Below are positions 47,442 to 57,298 of a DNA stretch of 64,000 bases, one piece after another. Position numbers and translations under genes: made by a program. The stretch lies in the NCBI GenBank assembly GCA_001414325.1, contig LLKB01000001.1:510437-574436 (forward strand), given 5' to 3'. The notes below the pieces were generated by a model. The model saw only the letters and a list, made by a program, of their open reading frames with translations. It had not been told where the DNA came from and did not search any database. Each line of letters begins with the position of its first letter. Within the stretch, counting starts at the first letter, position 1. This DNA is from Butyribacter intestini. GTDB lineage: Bacteria; Bacillota; Clostridia; Lachnospirales; Lachnospiraceae.

Positions 47442-50072
47442 ATGAAAAAAAGAAAAATTTTAACAAGAGGGATTGCGACGGCGTTAGTAGTTGTAAGTGT
47501 ATTTTTCGTATCACATTATTCAAAGGCTGGGGAAAATTATATTAAAACCGGAGAAAAAGTTGATTTTACGGAGCTTTATGACTCAAAAGAGTTTAGTACA
47601 GACAATTCTAAAGTGACTTTGTCGAAAGATAACAAGACAGACGGCTTGTTTGTTGATGGAAAAACCGAAGAAATTGAAAATGCCAGATTTATGCTTTCAA
47701 AAGAGATAGATTTTTCTGATAAAAGCGGATATCTTGTTTTTTCAGGTACGTCTGAGAGAAAAAGAGATGTGACGCTTTCTTTATATTTAGATGATTCGAC
47801 AAAGAGTTTTGCAAAAGTTAAGCTGACAAGACAAAACAGAAAAAATGCGTGGAGTACAGATGACAATAGATGTATAAAAATATCCGATGAGATAAAGGGA
47901 AAACATAAAATATATTTTAAATTTACGGATAATAATGGAAATGAATATAAAGGCAAGAGTCTGAAAATATTATTAAAATATACATTTGTATTGGATGAAG
48001 ATATTCCGATGATCGATCTTGATATTGATGAGTCAAAGACACCGATAGCTGCAATGAACGGTGATCCAAATCACCAAACAGAGTGTTATGGAAATATGAC
48101 TGTTGATATTCCTAAAGGGTATAAATCAGAATATACCGATAAGAAACTTTCTACAAAGACTTATGAGCTTGATTATATAAGGGGCAGAGGTAATTCAACC
48201 TGGGGACCTGACAAAAAACCATACAAATTAAAACTTGACAAAAAGGCTGATTTGTTAGGAATGGGTTCTGACAAACACTGGATACTTCTCGCAAATTATT
48301 ATGACATATCAATGCTCAGAAACAAATTTACATATTGGCTTGGGAATGTGCTCGGACTTGAATATACTCCGAAATGTGAGTTTGTAAATGTCGTTATGAA
48401 CGGAAAATATCTTGGTAGTTATTATCTGTCTGAGCAGGTACGCGTCGGAAAAAACAGGGTAAATATTGATGATTTGTCTGCTGATGATGAATCAAAGGCT
48501 GTAACAAGCGGCTCTGCGATAACAGGCGGTTATCTTCTCTCATGTGAAAAGGCAGATGATAGGATGAATATAACAACGGATAAAGGAATGGCATTTGCAA
48601 TAGAAAGTCCTGATTTTGAAGATTATACAAATATTGAACAGTATAACTATATATCAGATTATCTTAAACAGACGGAGGCGGCCATATATGGAAAGGGATT
48701 TAAAGACAGTAAGGGAGTTTCTTATGAAGATTACATGGATGTTGATTCAGCGATAGACTATTACTGGGTACAGGAATTTTCGTTAAATGGTGATGCGTTT
48801 ATATCAGGAAGTACATACCTATATAAAAAAAGAGATGGAAAACTATACTGGGGACCATTATGGGATTTTGATTATGTTGCATGGGGAGCAACAGAATATA
48901 CATCTAACAGCGTTGAAGGTTTAAATCTTGATAGAAATGCATGGTTTAAAAAGTTGTTTGCTAATGAAAAATTTAGAAAAAAATTTGTGGCAAGATGGCC
49001 TTATATAAAAGAAAAACTGTTGGAGGGAATAAAGGACGGAGGAATCATAGATACATATTCGCAAAAACAATATGCTTCACAAAAAGCGAATTATTATGTC
49101 AACAAAATGTATTCACAGGATGATATACTGGAAAATAACGATGTGTTGAAAGATATTGTGAACGACATGAAGATTGATGAGAATATTGGAAAAACGACAG
49201 AAAATATGGCAAAGATAACATATGATTCTGAGGAACAGAGATTAAAACAGTGGATTCGTGAGAGAATAGACTGGATAGACAAAAATATTTCTTCAATAAA
49301 TGATTATTGTGCAAGCAGACAGTTTGTATTTATGGTGAATGGAAAAACATATGCAACAGTAGATTATATATTTGACACTGGAGTTGAACTGCCTAAAGAA
49401 CCGACTAAGAAGGGATATAGTTTTTGTGGATGGTACTATAAACAAAAAGCGGGCAAAAAAACATATGAGATTAAGTTTGATAAGAATGATTTAACAACAT
49501 TGACAGATAAGAAAGTGACATTATATGCAAAGTGGAAAAAGAAAACTAAGGCAAATACTGTCAAAAAGTTTATATTCCAATATAATGATATATATCTTTC
49601 ACCATATGATGATTATAGTATGAAATATGGAATTCAGCCATTTGGAGCTGCCATATCGGGCATCAAATGGAAATCGTCAGATAAGAAAATTGTTACGGTA
49701 GATGAAAGTGGTACGATTCATGTTGTCACAGAAAAACCGGGAGTCTGCACGGTGACAGCCAAGGTAAAAGGTTTAAAAGCAGTGCGTTGTAAGATTCATA
49801 TCGTATTATGGGATAAAATTACAGGACTTAACGATTTTAATGTGGCTAAAAATAAAATTACATTGAAAAAAGGAAAATATGCAAGAATAAAAGTATCATT
49901 ATTACCTAAGAATGCCTATAATCCTAATATAACTTATGTATCTTCAAATAAGAAAGTTGTGCAGGTTGACGAAACAGGTATGATACACGCTAAAAAGAAA
50001 GGAAAAGTTACGATAGTCGTATATTGTGCATCACTTGAAAAAGCAGAATTAGTTACGGTAAAGGTTAAATAA
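47442..50072 (+). CDS. CotH-family surface protein with InlB and Ig-like repeats
   Basis: An 876-aa exported protein; signal peptide MKKRKILTRG plus hydrophobic core to about residue 25. The CotH kinase-like domain spans about 195-600: YIRGRGNSTWGPDKKPYK, HWILLANYYDISMLRNKF, LGSYYLSEQVRVGKNRVNID and WGPLWDFDYVAWG. After it come an InlB-type B-repeat (YIFDTGVELPKEPTKKGYSF, FCGWYY) near 640-700 and two Ig-like Big2-type units (KWKSSDKKIVTVDESGTIHV near 745; VSSNKKVVQVDETGMIHAKK near 835). CotH in Bacillus phosphorylates spore-coat proteins; here the wall-type repeats suggest a surface role. Ribosome site GAAAGGAG. Confidence 0.85.
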   Translation: MKKRKILTRGIATALVVVSVFFVSHYSKAGENYIKTGEKVDFTELYDSKEFSTDNSKVTLSKDNKTDGLFVDGKTEEIENARFMLSKEIDFSDKSGYLVFSGTSERKRDVTLSLYLDDSTKSFAKVKLTRQNRKNAWSTDDNRCIKISDEIKGKHKIYFKFTDNNGNEYKGKSLKILLKYTFVLDEDIPMIDLDIDESKTPIAAMNGDPNHQTECYGNMTVDIPKGYKSEYTDKKLSTKTYELDYIRGRGNSTWGPDKKPYKLKLDKKADLLGMGSDKHWILLANYYDISMLRNKFTYWLGNVLGLEYTPKCEFVNVVMNGKYLGSYYLSEQVRVGKNRVNIDDLSADDESKAVTSGSAITGGYLLSCEKADDRMNITTDKGMAFAIESPDFEDYTNIEQYNYISDYLKQTEAAIYGKGFKDSKGVSYEDYMDVDSAIDYYWVQEFSLNGDAFISGSTYLYKKRDGKLYWGPLWDFDYVAWGATEYTSNSVEGLNLDRNAWFKKLFANEKFRKKFVARWPYIKEKLLEGIKDGGIIDTYSQKQYASQKANYYVNKMYSQDDILENNDVLKDIVNDMKIDENIGKTTENMAKITYDSEEQRLKQWIRERIDWIDKNISSINDYCASRQFVFMVNGKTYATVDYIFDTGVELPKEPTKKGYSFCGWYYKQKAGKKTYEIKFDKNDLTTLTDKKVTLYAKWKKKTKANTVKKFIFQYNDIYLSPYDDYSMKYGIQPFGAAISGIKWKSSDKKIVTVDESGTIHVVTEKPGVCTVTAKVKGLKAVRCKIHIVLWDKITGLNDFNVAKNKITLKKGKYARIKVSLLPKNAYNPNITYVSSNKKVVQVDETGMIHAKKKGKVTIVVYCASLEKAELVTVKVK

Positions 50073-50217
50073 AAAGGTAATCATACACATTTATAGTGTG
50101 GATAATAAAAGGATGAACTGTTACTTTTTGTGTGGCAAAGGGATGAGTTTAAGACTTGTATTATGTCTGTTTATTTGGTAAAATATTGATAATTGTGATA
50201 ATTAAGGGGGTTCCATA

Positions 50218-52590
50218 GTGATAGATGAGACAGGAAATGTCGAGGTAAAAAAGGTAAATATGGAAGGTGTCCCGGAGCAGCTCGTTTTTGGTCTTGATAT
50301 AGGAACGAGAAGTATTGTTGGAACGATAGGTTACAGAGATACAAAGGGATTTACCGTAGTTGCACAGACATCAAAAGAACATGAAACAAGAGCCATGATG
50401 GATGGACAGATACATGATATAAACATGGTTGCATCTACTATCAGTGAAATCCGTGACAGACTTGAGTATATGACCGGGCGTACATACAAAGATGTGTGTA
50501 TAGCAGCCGCCGGTCGAGTGCTCAAGACTGTTGAGGCAGAGGCAGAGATAGATTTTAATTCAGAAACGGTTGTTACGACTGAGAAAATATATACACTTGA
50601 TATGCTCGGTGTAGAAAATGCTTATGAAAAGCTTAGAGAAGAACAAAATAGTGATGATATAAAATTTTATTGTGTTGGTTACTCAGTAAAACATTATTAT
50701 CAGAACGGATATGCGATAACAAATCTTGAGGGACATAAATGTAATAAGATTTCTTGTGAGATTATTGCAACATTCCTTCCTGATGAAGTAGTTGACGGAC
50801 TTTATACTGCTGTTGAGAGAGCCGGATTATATGTTGCAAATCTTACATTGGAGCCAATAGCAGCTATAAATGTTGCAATACCTGAGAGGTTTCGATTATT
50901 AAATATCGCACTTGTCGATGTAGGAGCAGGAACATCCGATATTTCCATTACAAAGGATGGAAGCATTATTGCATATGGCATGATTCCAAGTGCCGGCGAT
51001 GAGATAACGGAGTGCCTTGCAAAACATTATCTGACGGATTTTAATGAGGCAGATGCCCTTAAATGCAAGAGTACCGAGCAGGAAGAAGTTGAATTTAACG
51101 ATATAATGGGACTGCCATATAAGATTTCATCTGATGAGATAGCGGATGTGGTGAAAGATGCTGTGCAGTCAATTACAAAGAGCATTGCTGGTAAGATTAT
51201 AGAACTTAACGGTGGAAAGTCAGTCAGTGCGGTCTTTGTAGTAGGTGGCGGTGGAAAAATCAGAGGCTTTGTGGAAAGTCTTGCTGAGTTTCTTGAACTT
51301 CCGAAAGAAAGAGTTGCACTCAGGGGTTCAGAAGTTATGGGAAATATTAAATTCATGCAGGACGATATAAAGGTTGATTCACTTCTTGTGACTCCGGTCG
51401 GAATCTGTCTTAATTATTATGAACAGCGAAATAACTTTATATTTGTGAATATAAATGATGAGAGAGTCAAGTTGTATGATAATGGTAAGCTGGCAATTAT
51501 AGATGCTGCTATGAGCATCGGATTTCCAAACGAGGATCTTTTCCCTAAACGGGGAAAAAGCATTATTTACAATGTGAACGGTGAGAAGCGTATGGCTCGT
51601 GGAAAGCATGGAGAAGCCTGCGTGATAAAGATGAATGGTGCCGAAGCAGGGATAAATACACCGGTTATTCAAAATGCAAAAATCGATATAAAGCCGTCAA
51701 CGGTTGGAGAAGATGCTGTTTTGGAGATAGAGGATATTCCAGAGTATAAATCGACTATTAAATTTACATTCAATAATAAGGAAGTTGTCTGCCCAAGATA
51801 TGTTGCGGTAAATGGTGAACTTGTTTCAGGATTTTATGATATAAAAGATGGTGATGACATATGGTTCCTTGATTATTATACATTGAAACAGGTATTTGAA
51901 TTTATGGACATTATCTATAGCGGAAAGGTGTATGTAAACAATGTTCCTGCTGATATGAACACAAAGGTTTATGACAATTTTTCTATTCTCTGCGAGATAA
52001 AAAAAGAAGAACCTAATTATAATGAATTATATGCAAAATACGGTGAACCTGAGTTCCCGACAGATGTTGTGTATTCAATAAATGAAATAGCATCAGATAA
52101 TAATACTGTTAATGATAAGTATGATAGCACATTGAAAGAAAACATACATAAGACAGATGAAACAGGCAGAGTGGATGCTAATGAAATCGAGACTCACAGT
52201 ACCGGAGGGGAGACAGCCGGGGAACAGAAAAACTTCATGGAAAATATTAAAAAAGAAATAGCTGATGAGAAAGTGACAGTACAGCCTGAGGAAGAAACAG
52301 CTTCCGTATCGGTTTTAGAAAACGGACAGCCGGCAGAAAAAGAAAATGCTGCATCGACTGCCAGGAACGGACGGGCAGGGGTAGATGATATTACGATTAC
52401 CGTAAATGGTGACACTGTTATCATGAAGGGAAAAGAAAGATATATTCTTGTAGATGTACTCGATTTTTATCCTGTAGATACCTCAGTAGCTCATGGCGAC
52501 CACCTTGAAACAATGGTAAATGGTGTTCATGGAGATTTTATGACACCGGTAAATGATGGTGATGCTGTTGTAATTCAGTGGGTAGTATGA
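50218..52590 (+). CDS. FtsA-superfamily actin-like protein with extended C-terminus
   Basis: A 790-aa protein starting at GTG 50218 behind AAGGGGG. The N-terminal ~390 residues are FtsA-like: FGLDIGTRSIVGTIGY (phosphate 1), VDVGAGTSDISITKDGSI (phosphate 2) near 240, and VFVVGGGGKIRGFVESLAEF (adenosine site) near 342. The C-terminal half is not found in FtsA: two beta-grasp-like units and a disordered acidic linker before a final ITITVNGDTVIMKGKERYIL domain. Such long FtsA-like proteins are known in gut clostridia without a clear function; a cytoskeletal or envelope role is inferred. Confidence 0.75.
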   Translation: MIDETGNVEVKKVNMEGVPEQLVFGLDIGTRSIVGTIGYRDTKGFTVVAQTSKEHETRAMMDGQIHDINMVASTISEIRDRLEYMTGRTYKDVCIAAAGRVLKTVEAEAEIDFNSETVVTTEKIYTLDMLGVENAYEKLREEQNSDDIKFYCVGYSVKHYYQNGYAITNLEGHKCNKISCEIIATFLPDEVVDGLYTAVERAGLYVANLTLEPIAAINVAIPERFRLLNIALVDVGAGTSDISITKDGSIIAYGMIPSAGDEITECLAKHYLTDFNEADALKCKSTEQEEVEFNDIMGLPYKISSDEIADVVKDAVQSITKSIAGKIIELNGGKSVSAVFVVGGGGKIRGFVESLAEFLELPKERVALRGSEVMGNIKFMQDDIKVDSLLVTPVGICLNYYEQRNNFIFVNINDERVKLYDNGKLAIIDAAMSIGFPNEDLFPKRGKSIIYNVNGEKRMARGKHGEACVIKMNGAEAGINTPVIQNAKIDIKPSTVGEDAVLEIEDIPEYKSTIKFTFNNKEVVCPRYVAVNGELVSGFYDIKDGDDIWFLDYYTLKQVFEFMDIIYSGKVYVNNVPADMNTKVYDNFSILCEIKKEEPNYNELYAKYGEPEFPTDVVYSINEIASDNNTVNDKYDSTLKENIHKTDETGRVDANEIETHSTGGETAGEQKNFMENIKKEIADEKVTVQPEEETASVSVLENGQPAEKENAASTARNGRAGVDDITITVNGDTVIMKGKERYILVDVLDFYPVDTSVAHGDHLETMVNGVHGDFMTPVNDGDAVVIQWVV

Positions 52591-52601
52591 AATTAAAATT
52601 T

Positions 52602-52655
52602 TCACACTCAAGATTTGTGCTTTGCACAGACTTGCTATGCGTGAGAACGAAGAAT
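52602..52655. repeat. Dispersed palindromic element, copy 1
   Basis: TTTTCACACTC and a GTGAGAA half enclose a shorter inverted repeat TTGTGC-TTT-GCACA. A similar unit occurs at 53509-53572: TTTTCACA, then GATTTGTG, then GCACA. Both are in the flanks of the WalJ gene. It may act as an mRNA stabiliser or be a small mobile repeat. Confidence 0.5.
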
Positions 52656-52689
52656 AAAAGATGGGATATAGCATAGAAATGAGGTAGAA

Positions 52690-53484
52690 ATGAGAGTATG
52701 CAGTATTGCCAGCGGCAGCAGTGGAAACTGTACATATGTTGGCAGTGGTGACACAAATATTCTGATAGATGCGGGAGTGAGCCGTAAAAGGATAGTCGAA
52801 GGTCTTAAAAAGATTAGTGTTGCTCCTGAACAGCTAGACGGAATATTTGTAACACATGAACATAGTGATCATATTCAGGGTATAAATATGATGGTCAAGA
52901 TGTTTGATACACCTGTCTATGCAACAGGTGGAACGCTCGATGCAATAAGGCTTAAGGATAAAAAAGGCATTATTTCAATGAATCATCTTTTTGAGGTACA
53001 CGCTGATGAGCCGGTATCTATGGGAGCGATAACAGTAATGCCATTTTCAACATCGCATGATGCCGCAGACCCGGTAGGATATACGCTTACGGCGGAGGGA
53101 CATAAGACGAGCATAGCTACTGATCTGGGAAAGTATGATGATTATACGATAGACCATTTAAAAGATACAGATGTTTTGTTTATTGAGGCAAACCATGATA
53201 TAAGTATGCTTGAAGCCGGAAAATATCCGTATAAGCTTAAGCGTAGGATATTGAGTGAATACGGTCATTTATCAAATGAAGATTCAGGAAGTTTGCTGTG
53301 CAAGGTGATAAATAAAAATTTAAAATATGCATTTCTTGCACATCTGTCAAAAGAAAACAACTATCCGCAGCTTGCATTTGAAGCAGTAAAATGTCAGTTG
53401 TGGGAGGAGATGGGATTAAAAGACCTTGATTTTGACCTGTCGGTAGCAAAGAGAGACGAGCCGTCCAAGATGGTTGTGCTTTAA
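52690..53484 (+). CDS. MBL-fold hydrolase WalJ/YycJ
   Basis: A 264-aa metallo-beta-lactamase-fold protein. CSIASGSSGNCTYVG and VTHEHSDHIQGINMMVKMF near 55-65 (HxHxDH) are the family signatures; further ligands are TSHDAADP near 115, ATDLGKYD near 137 and AHLSKENN near 218. WalJ in Firmicutes is linked to cell-wall control and DNA fidelity and in some species is encoded with walKR, which is not the case here. A phage homologue is at 22976. ATG behind TGAGGTAGAA. Confidence 0.85.
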   Translation: MRVCSIASGSSGNCTYVGSGDTNILIDAGVSRKRIVEGLKKISVAPEQLDGIFVTHEHSDHIQGINMMVKMFDTPVYATGGTLDAIRLKDKKGIISMNHLFEVHADEPVSMGAITVMPFSTSHDAADPVGYTLTAEGHKTSIATDLGKYDDYTIDHLKDTDVLFIEANHDISMLEAGKYPYKLKRRILSEYGHLSNEDSGSLLCKVINKNLKYAFLAHLSKENNYPQLAFEAVKCQLWEEMGLKDLDFDLSVAKRDEPSKMVVL

Positions 53485-53508
53485 GATAATTTAAGATAAG
53501 AAAAAAGT

Positions 53509-53572
53509 GTGAAAAATTTTCACATACGGGATTTGTGTCTGTGCACACTGGACACAGATTTTATATGTGAAA
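53509..53572. repeat. Dispersed palindromic element, copy 2
   Basis: TGTGAAAA-A-TTTTCACA (53509-53525) is a perfect palindrome. A larger one pairs TTTCACATA (53518-53526) with TATGTGAAA (53564-53572), enclosing TCTGTG/CACAGA. Two alternative folds are possible. The element resembles copy 1 at 52602-52655. Confidence 0.55.
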
Positions 53573-53625
53573 TATTATATTACACACTATGCAAAAAATG
53601 TGTGCAGAAACGAGGGATAGATAAA

Positions 53626-53898
53626 ATGAAAAAAACAGTTATAACAGTAGTAGGCAAGGATAGTGTTGGTATTATCGCAAAGGTATGCACATATCTTGCA
53701 GAAAACAATGTAAATATTCTTGATATTTCACAGACTATCGTAGGTGGATTTTTTAACATGATGATGATTGTTGATGTGGCAGAATGTAAAACAGACTTTG
53801 CAGGATTTAACAATGCCCTTGAAAAGATAGGTGAGGATATGGGCTGTACTATAAAGGCTCAGCGTGAGGATATTTTTGATAAGATGCACAGAATTTAA
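53626..53898 (+). CDS. ACT-domain protein (UPF0237)
   Basis: A 90-aa protein that is one ACT domain: TVITVVGKDSVGIIAKVCTY, NILDISQTIVGGFFNMMMIV and the C-terminal helix-strand. ACT domains bind amino acids or related ligands. It belongs to UPF0237, encoded almost always next to UPF0210, as here (21 bp gap). ATG at 53626 behind CGAGGGAT; upstream frame has no support. The physiological function is not established. Confidence 0.9.
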   Translation: MKKTVITVVGKDSVGIIAKVCTYLAENNVNILDISQTIVGGFFNMMMIVDVAECKTDFAGFNNALEKIGEDMGCTIKAQREDIFDKMHRI

Positions 53899-53919
53899 TA
53901 ATTTGGAGGGGCAGCCAGT

Positions 53920-55284
53920 ATGATAAATATAGCAGAAGTTAAAGAAACCAATGATATGATCGAGAAGGAAAACCTTGATGTAAGAACGATTACGCTTGGT
54001 ATAAGCCTTTTAAATTGTATAGATGATGATCTTGACAGATTAAATGAAAAAATATATAACCGTATAACAACTGTTGCAAAAGATCTTGTTCCTACAGGAA
54101 AAGCTATTGAACTTGAATATGGTATTCCTATCGTAAACAAGAGAATATCAGTTACACCTATAGCTCTTATCGGAGGCTCTGCCTGTAAGAAGCCTGAGGA
54201 TTATGTAACGATAGCAAAGACGCTTGATAAAGCTGCAAAGGAAGTTGGAGTAAACTTTATCGGTGGATATTCTGCACTTGTCTCAAAGGGGATGACAAAG
54301 AGTGACGAGCTTCTTATCCGCTCAATACCCGAGGCACTTAAGGCTACGGATTTCGTGTGCAGTTCAGTAAATGTCGGTTCGACAAAGACAGGATTAAACA
54401 TGGATGCGGTAAGACTTATGGGTGATATTGTCCGTGAGACTGCTGATATAACAGTTGACTGTGAATGTAACGGCTGTGCAAAACTTGTTGTATTCTGTAA
54501 TGCACCTGATGACAATCCGTTTATGGCAGGAGCATTCCATGGTGTTACCGAAGCAGACGAGATAATAAATGTCGGAGTAAGTGGACCGGGTGTTATGAGA
54601 AAAGCACTTGAGTCGGCACATGGGCTTGACTTTGGTGCACTCTGTGAAAAGATTAAAAAGACGGCATTCAAGATTACGAGAGTAGGTCAGCTTGTTGCAC
54701 TTGAGGCATCAAAAAGACTTAATATACCGTTTGGAATAATAGACCTCTCACTTGCACCTACACCGGCAATCGGTGACAGTATAGCAGATATTTTCGAGGA
54801 GATGGGACTTGAGAGAGCAGGAGCACCGGGAACAACGGCGGCACTTGCAATGCTTAATGACCAGGTTAAAAAAGGCGGTGTAATGGCATCTTCGTATGTA
54901 GGTGGTCTTAGCGGTGCATTTATTCCGGTAAGTGAGGATCAGGGAATGATAAATGCAGTTCAGGATGGAGCACTCACTCTTGAAAAGCTTGAAGCCATGA
55001 CCTGTGTATGTTCGGTAGGACTTGATATGGTAGCAATACCGGGAGATACAAAGCCTGAGACGATTGCGGGGATAATCGCAGATGAGATGGCTATCGGAAT
55101 GATAAATCAGAAAACGACAGCGGCAAGACTTATACCTGTTCCGGGAAAGAAAGTCGGAGAGATGGTAGAGTTTGGAGGATTGTTAGGATATGCACCTGTA
55201 ATGCCTGTAAATCAGTTTGACTGCAGCGAGTTTGTAAACAGGGGCGGAAGAATACCGGCACCTATCCACAGCTTTAAGAATTAA
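53920..55284 (+). CDS. UPF0210/PFL-family protein (DUF711)
   Basis: A 454-aa protein of the PFL-like UPF0210 family. Conserved regions include [20 protein letters not shown] at the N-terminus (starting at residue ~21), [20 protein letters not shown] near 110, [20 protein letters not shown] near 190, and [16 protein letters not shown]-like sequence ([16 protein letters not shown]) near 288. Length is normal. The fold resembles glycyl-radical enzymes but no radical motif is assigned. Pairs with the ACT gene just upstream. Confidence 0.9.
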   Translation: MINIAEVKETNDMIEKENLDVRTITLGISLLNCIDDDLDRLNEKIYNRITTVAKDLVPTGKAIELEYGIPIVNKRISVTPIALIGGSACKKPEDYVTIAKTLDKAAKEVGVNFIGGYSALVSKGMTKSDELLIRSIPEALKATDFVCSSVNVGSTKTGLNMDAVRLMGDIVRETADITVDCECNGCAKLVVFCNAPDDNPFMAGAFHGVTEADEIINVGVSGPGVMRKALESAHGLDFGALCEKIKKTAFKITRVGQLVALEASKRLNIPFGIIDLSLAPTPAIGDSIADIFEEMGLERAGAPGTTAALAMLNDQVKKGGVMASSYVGGLSGAFIPVSEDQGMINAVQDGALTLEKLEAMTCVCSVGLDMVAIPGDTKPETIAGIIADEMAIGMINQKTTAARLIPVPGKKVGEMVEFGGLLGYAPVMPVNQFDCSEFVNRGGRIPAPIHSFKN

Positions 55285-55304
55285 GAAAATTAAGAAAAAA
55301 TAGT

Positions 55305-55457
55305 CAAGCAGATATTCGCAATCCGCTTTGCTGCTTGCTCATAACACTATTAGCTGTTATCACAGCATATCAGAATGGGACATTCTGATACAAGCAAGTC
55401 CCGGATTCCGCTTATTGCTCTACGCAATAGAAGTGAGGGACTTACTTGATAGTGTTA
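55305..55457. repeat. Nested inverted repeats between UPF0210 and aminotransferase genes
   Basis: A first hairpin CAAGCAG/CTGCTTG (55305-55337) is followed by an outer pair TAACACTAT (55342-55350)/ATAGTGTTA (55449-55457) that encloses two inner hairpins: ATCAGAATG-GGA-CATTCTGAT (55369-55389) and AAGTCCC/GGGACTT (55396-55443). All arms are perfect. This is too ordered for chance; it looks like a miniature transposable element or a structured RNA. No T-run follows. Confidence 0.6.
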
Positions 55458-55543
55458 CATTATTATACCTTGAAATTGTTGAGTTTTTGGTAATTTTTAC
55501 AATTTTAAGGTATATTTTTTTGATATAATCGTAAACATATATA

Positions 55544-55573
55544 TTGACGCAGGTATATGTAATGTGAGATAAT
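55544..55573 (+). promoter_or_regulatory. Putative promoter for the aminotransferase gene
   Basis: TTGACG (55544-55549), an 18-bp spacer and GATAAT (55568-55573), about 145 bp before the ATG at 55718. The rest of the 55458-55717 gap holds no gene. Confidence 0.5.
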
Positions 55574-55717
55574 TAAAACCGTATCATGAATAAGATTCAT
55601 TAAGAGATATATTCTTATTGTCAGTCATATGTGGTATGAACGGCAGTCTGGTTCTGATACAGGCGTAAAAATATTAAATTACTTATGCGATAAAGTCGCA
55701 GGAATGAGGTTAGAAAT

Positions 55718-56917
55718 ATGTCATTAGAATTATCAAAGAAAGCAGCAGCAGTTAAACCTTCGTCAACTCTTGCAATCACGGCAAAGGCAAAAGAACTTAA
55801 GGCACAGGGAAAAGATGTAGTTGGATTTGGAGCTGGCGAACCTGATTTCAACACACCTGAAAATATCTGTGAGGCAGCTATCAAAGCGATTAAAGATGGA
55901 TTTACAAAGTACACACCTGCTTCAGGAACAAATGAATTAAAAGCAGCTATATCTAAAAAGTTCAAAGAATTTAACGGACTTGATTATGATACGGACCAGA
56001 TAGTTATAAGCAATGGTGGAAAACATTCACTTACAAATATATTTACAGCACTCATAAATCCAGGCGATGAGGTTATCATCCCTGCACCATTCTGGCTCAG
56101 CTATCCTGAGATAGTAAAACTTGCGGGTGGAGTTCCGGTTATCGTTACGACAACAAAAGAGCAGAACTTCAAGCTTACGGCAGAGGCTCTTGCGGCAGCA
56201 GTAACAGACAAGACAAAAGCACTTGTATTAAACACACCAAATAACCCTACAGGAATGCTTTACACGGAAGAAGAACTTCGTGCAATAGCAAAAGTTGCGG
56301 TAGAAAAAGATTTCTATGTGGTAGCAGACGAAATGTATGAAATGCTTGTTTACGGAGAACAGAAGCATATAAGCATTGCATCACTTGGAAAAGATATATA
56401 TGACAGGACTATAACTTGCAGCGGGCTTGCAAAGAGCTATGCGATGACAGGCTGGAGAATAGGCTATACAGGTTCATCAAAAGAGATTGCAAAGATGATG
56501 GGAAGCGTGCAGAGCCACCAGACATCAAATCCAAACTCTATTGCACAGAAAGCGGCAGTAGAGGCTCTTACTGGACCACAGGATTCAGTAAAGAAAATGC
56601 ATGCTGAATTTGATAAACGCCGTAAATATATGTATAAGAGAATCTGCGATATGGATTTACTCGATGCACTTGAGCCAATGGGAGCATTTTATGTGTTTGT
56701 AGACGGCAGTGCAGTACTCGGAAAATCATATAAGGGAACAAAGATAGAAAGCGTTCCACAGATGGCAGACATACTTATCAATGAGTACAATACGGCAATC
56801 GTGCCATGTGCAGACTTCGGATTCCCAGACTGTTTCCGTCTTTCTTATGCTATATCTATTGAGCAGATTGAGAAAGGACTCGACAGGATTGAAAGTTTTA
56901 TAAAGGAATTGGCATAG
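55718..56917 (+). CDS. Class I aspartate/aromatic aminotransferase
   Basis: A 399-aa PLP enzyme of subgroup Igamma. N-terminal LELSKKAAAVKPSSTLAITA, substrate-binding GAGEPDFNTP near 38, NTPNNPTGMLY near 172 and the PLP lysine Lys239 in SGLAKSYAMTGWRIGYTG. Length and motifs fit AspC/AspB-type aspartate aminotransferase, transferring the amino group between aspartate and 2-oxoglutarate. A broader substrate range cannot be excluded. ATG behind TGAGGTTAGAA. A terminator follows. Confidence 0.9.
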   Translation: MSLELSKKAAAVKPSSTLAITAKAKELKAQGKDVVGFGAGEPDFNTPENICEAAIKAIKDGFTKYTPASGTNELKAAISKKFKEFNGLDYDTDQIVISNGGKHSLTNIFTALINPGDEVIIPAPFWLSYPEIVKLAGGVPVIVTTTKEQNFKLTAEALAAAVTDKTKALVLNTPNNPTGMLYTEEELRAIAKVAVEKDFYVVADEMYEMLVYGEQKHISIASLGKDIYDRTITCSGLAKSYAMTGWRIGYTGSSKEIAKMMGSVQSHQTSNPNSIAQKAAVEALTGPQDSVKKMHAEFDKRRKYMYKRICDMDLLDALEPMGAFYVFVDGSAVLGKSYKGTKIESVPQMADILINEYNTAIVPCADFGFPDCFRLSYAISIEQIEKGLDRIESFIKELA

Positions 56918-56959
56918 GAAAAAGAAATAGTTTTATTTTATAAATAAGAGTAGAAAAAG

Positions 56960-57000
56960 CCATAAGAAAAGTTTGATAAGCTTTTCTTGTGGTTTTTTTG
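56960..57000 (+). terminator. Rho-independent terminator after the aminotransferase
   Basis: CCATAAGAAAAG/CTTTTCTTGTGG (one G-U pair) with a 9-base loop, then TTTTTTTG. It marks the end of the core chromosomal block before the island. Confidence 0.9.
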
Positions 57001-57298
57001 TAAAATGCTCAAAATATTATTGGAAAAGTGAAATTTATTATGATGTAGAAAATGACAATATAAATTTGATATAATATGTGGTGGTAGACTTATAAGTTGT
57101 ATAAGAAAAAATTGTAGTTATTTAATAATAGTATTAGTATTAAAGCTGGATAGTTATGTTATTAAGTTGGTATTTTTTATAATTCAAATAGTTATAAAAA
57201 GAGAAGTAGTCATGATATATATTTTTATTAATAATGGTTATGATGCTCTTTAATTGAATATTACAGTTTGTTTTTTGAAAATTTGGAGTATTGTTTTT
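57001..57298. other. AT-rich gap at the left edge of the island
   Basis: About 300 bases without a supported gene. AT content rises clearly compared with the aminotransferase gene. No direct repeat or tRNA fragment typical of an integration site was seen. An open minus-strand frame here is AT-rich and lacks a ribosome site. Confidence 0.5.
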
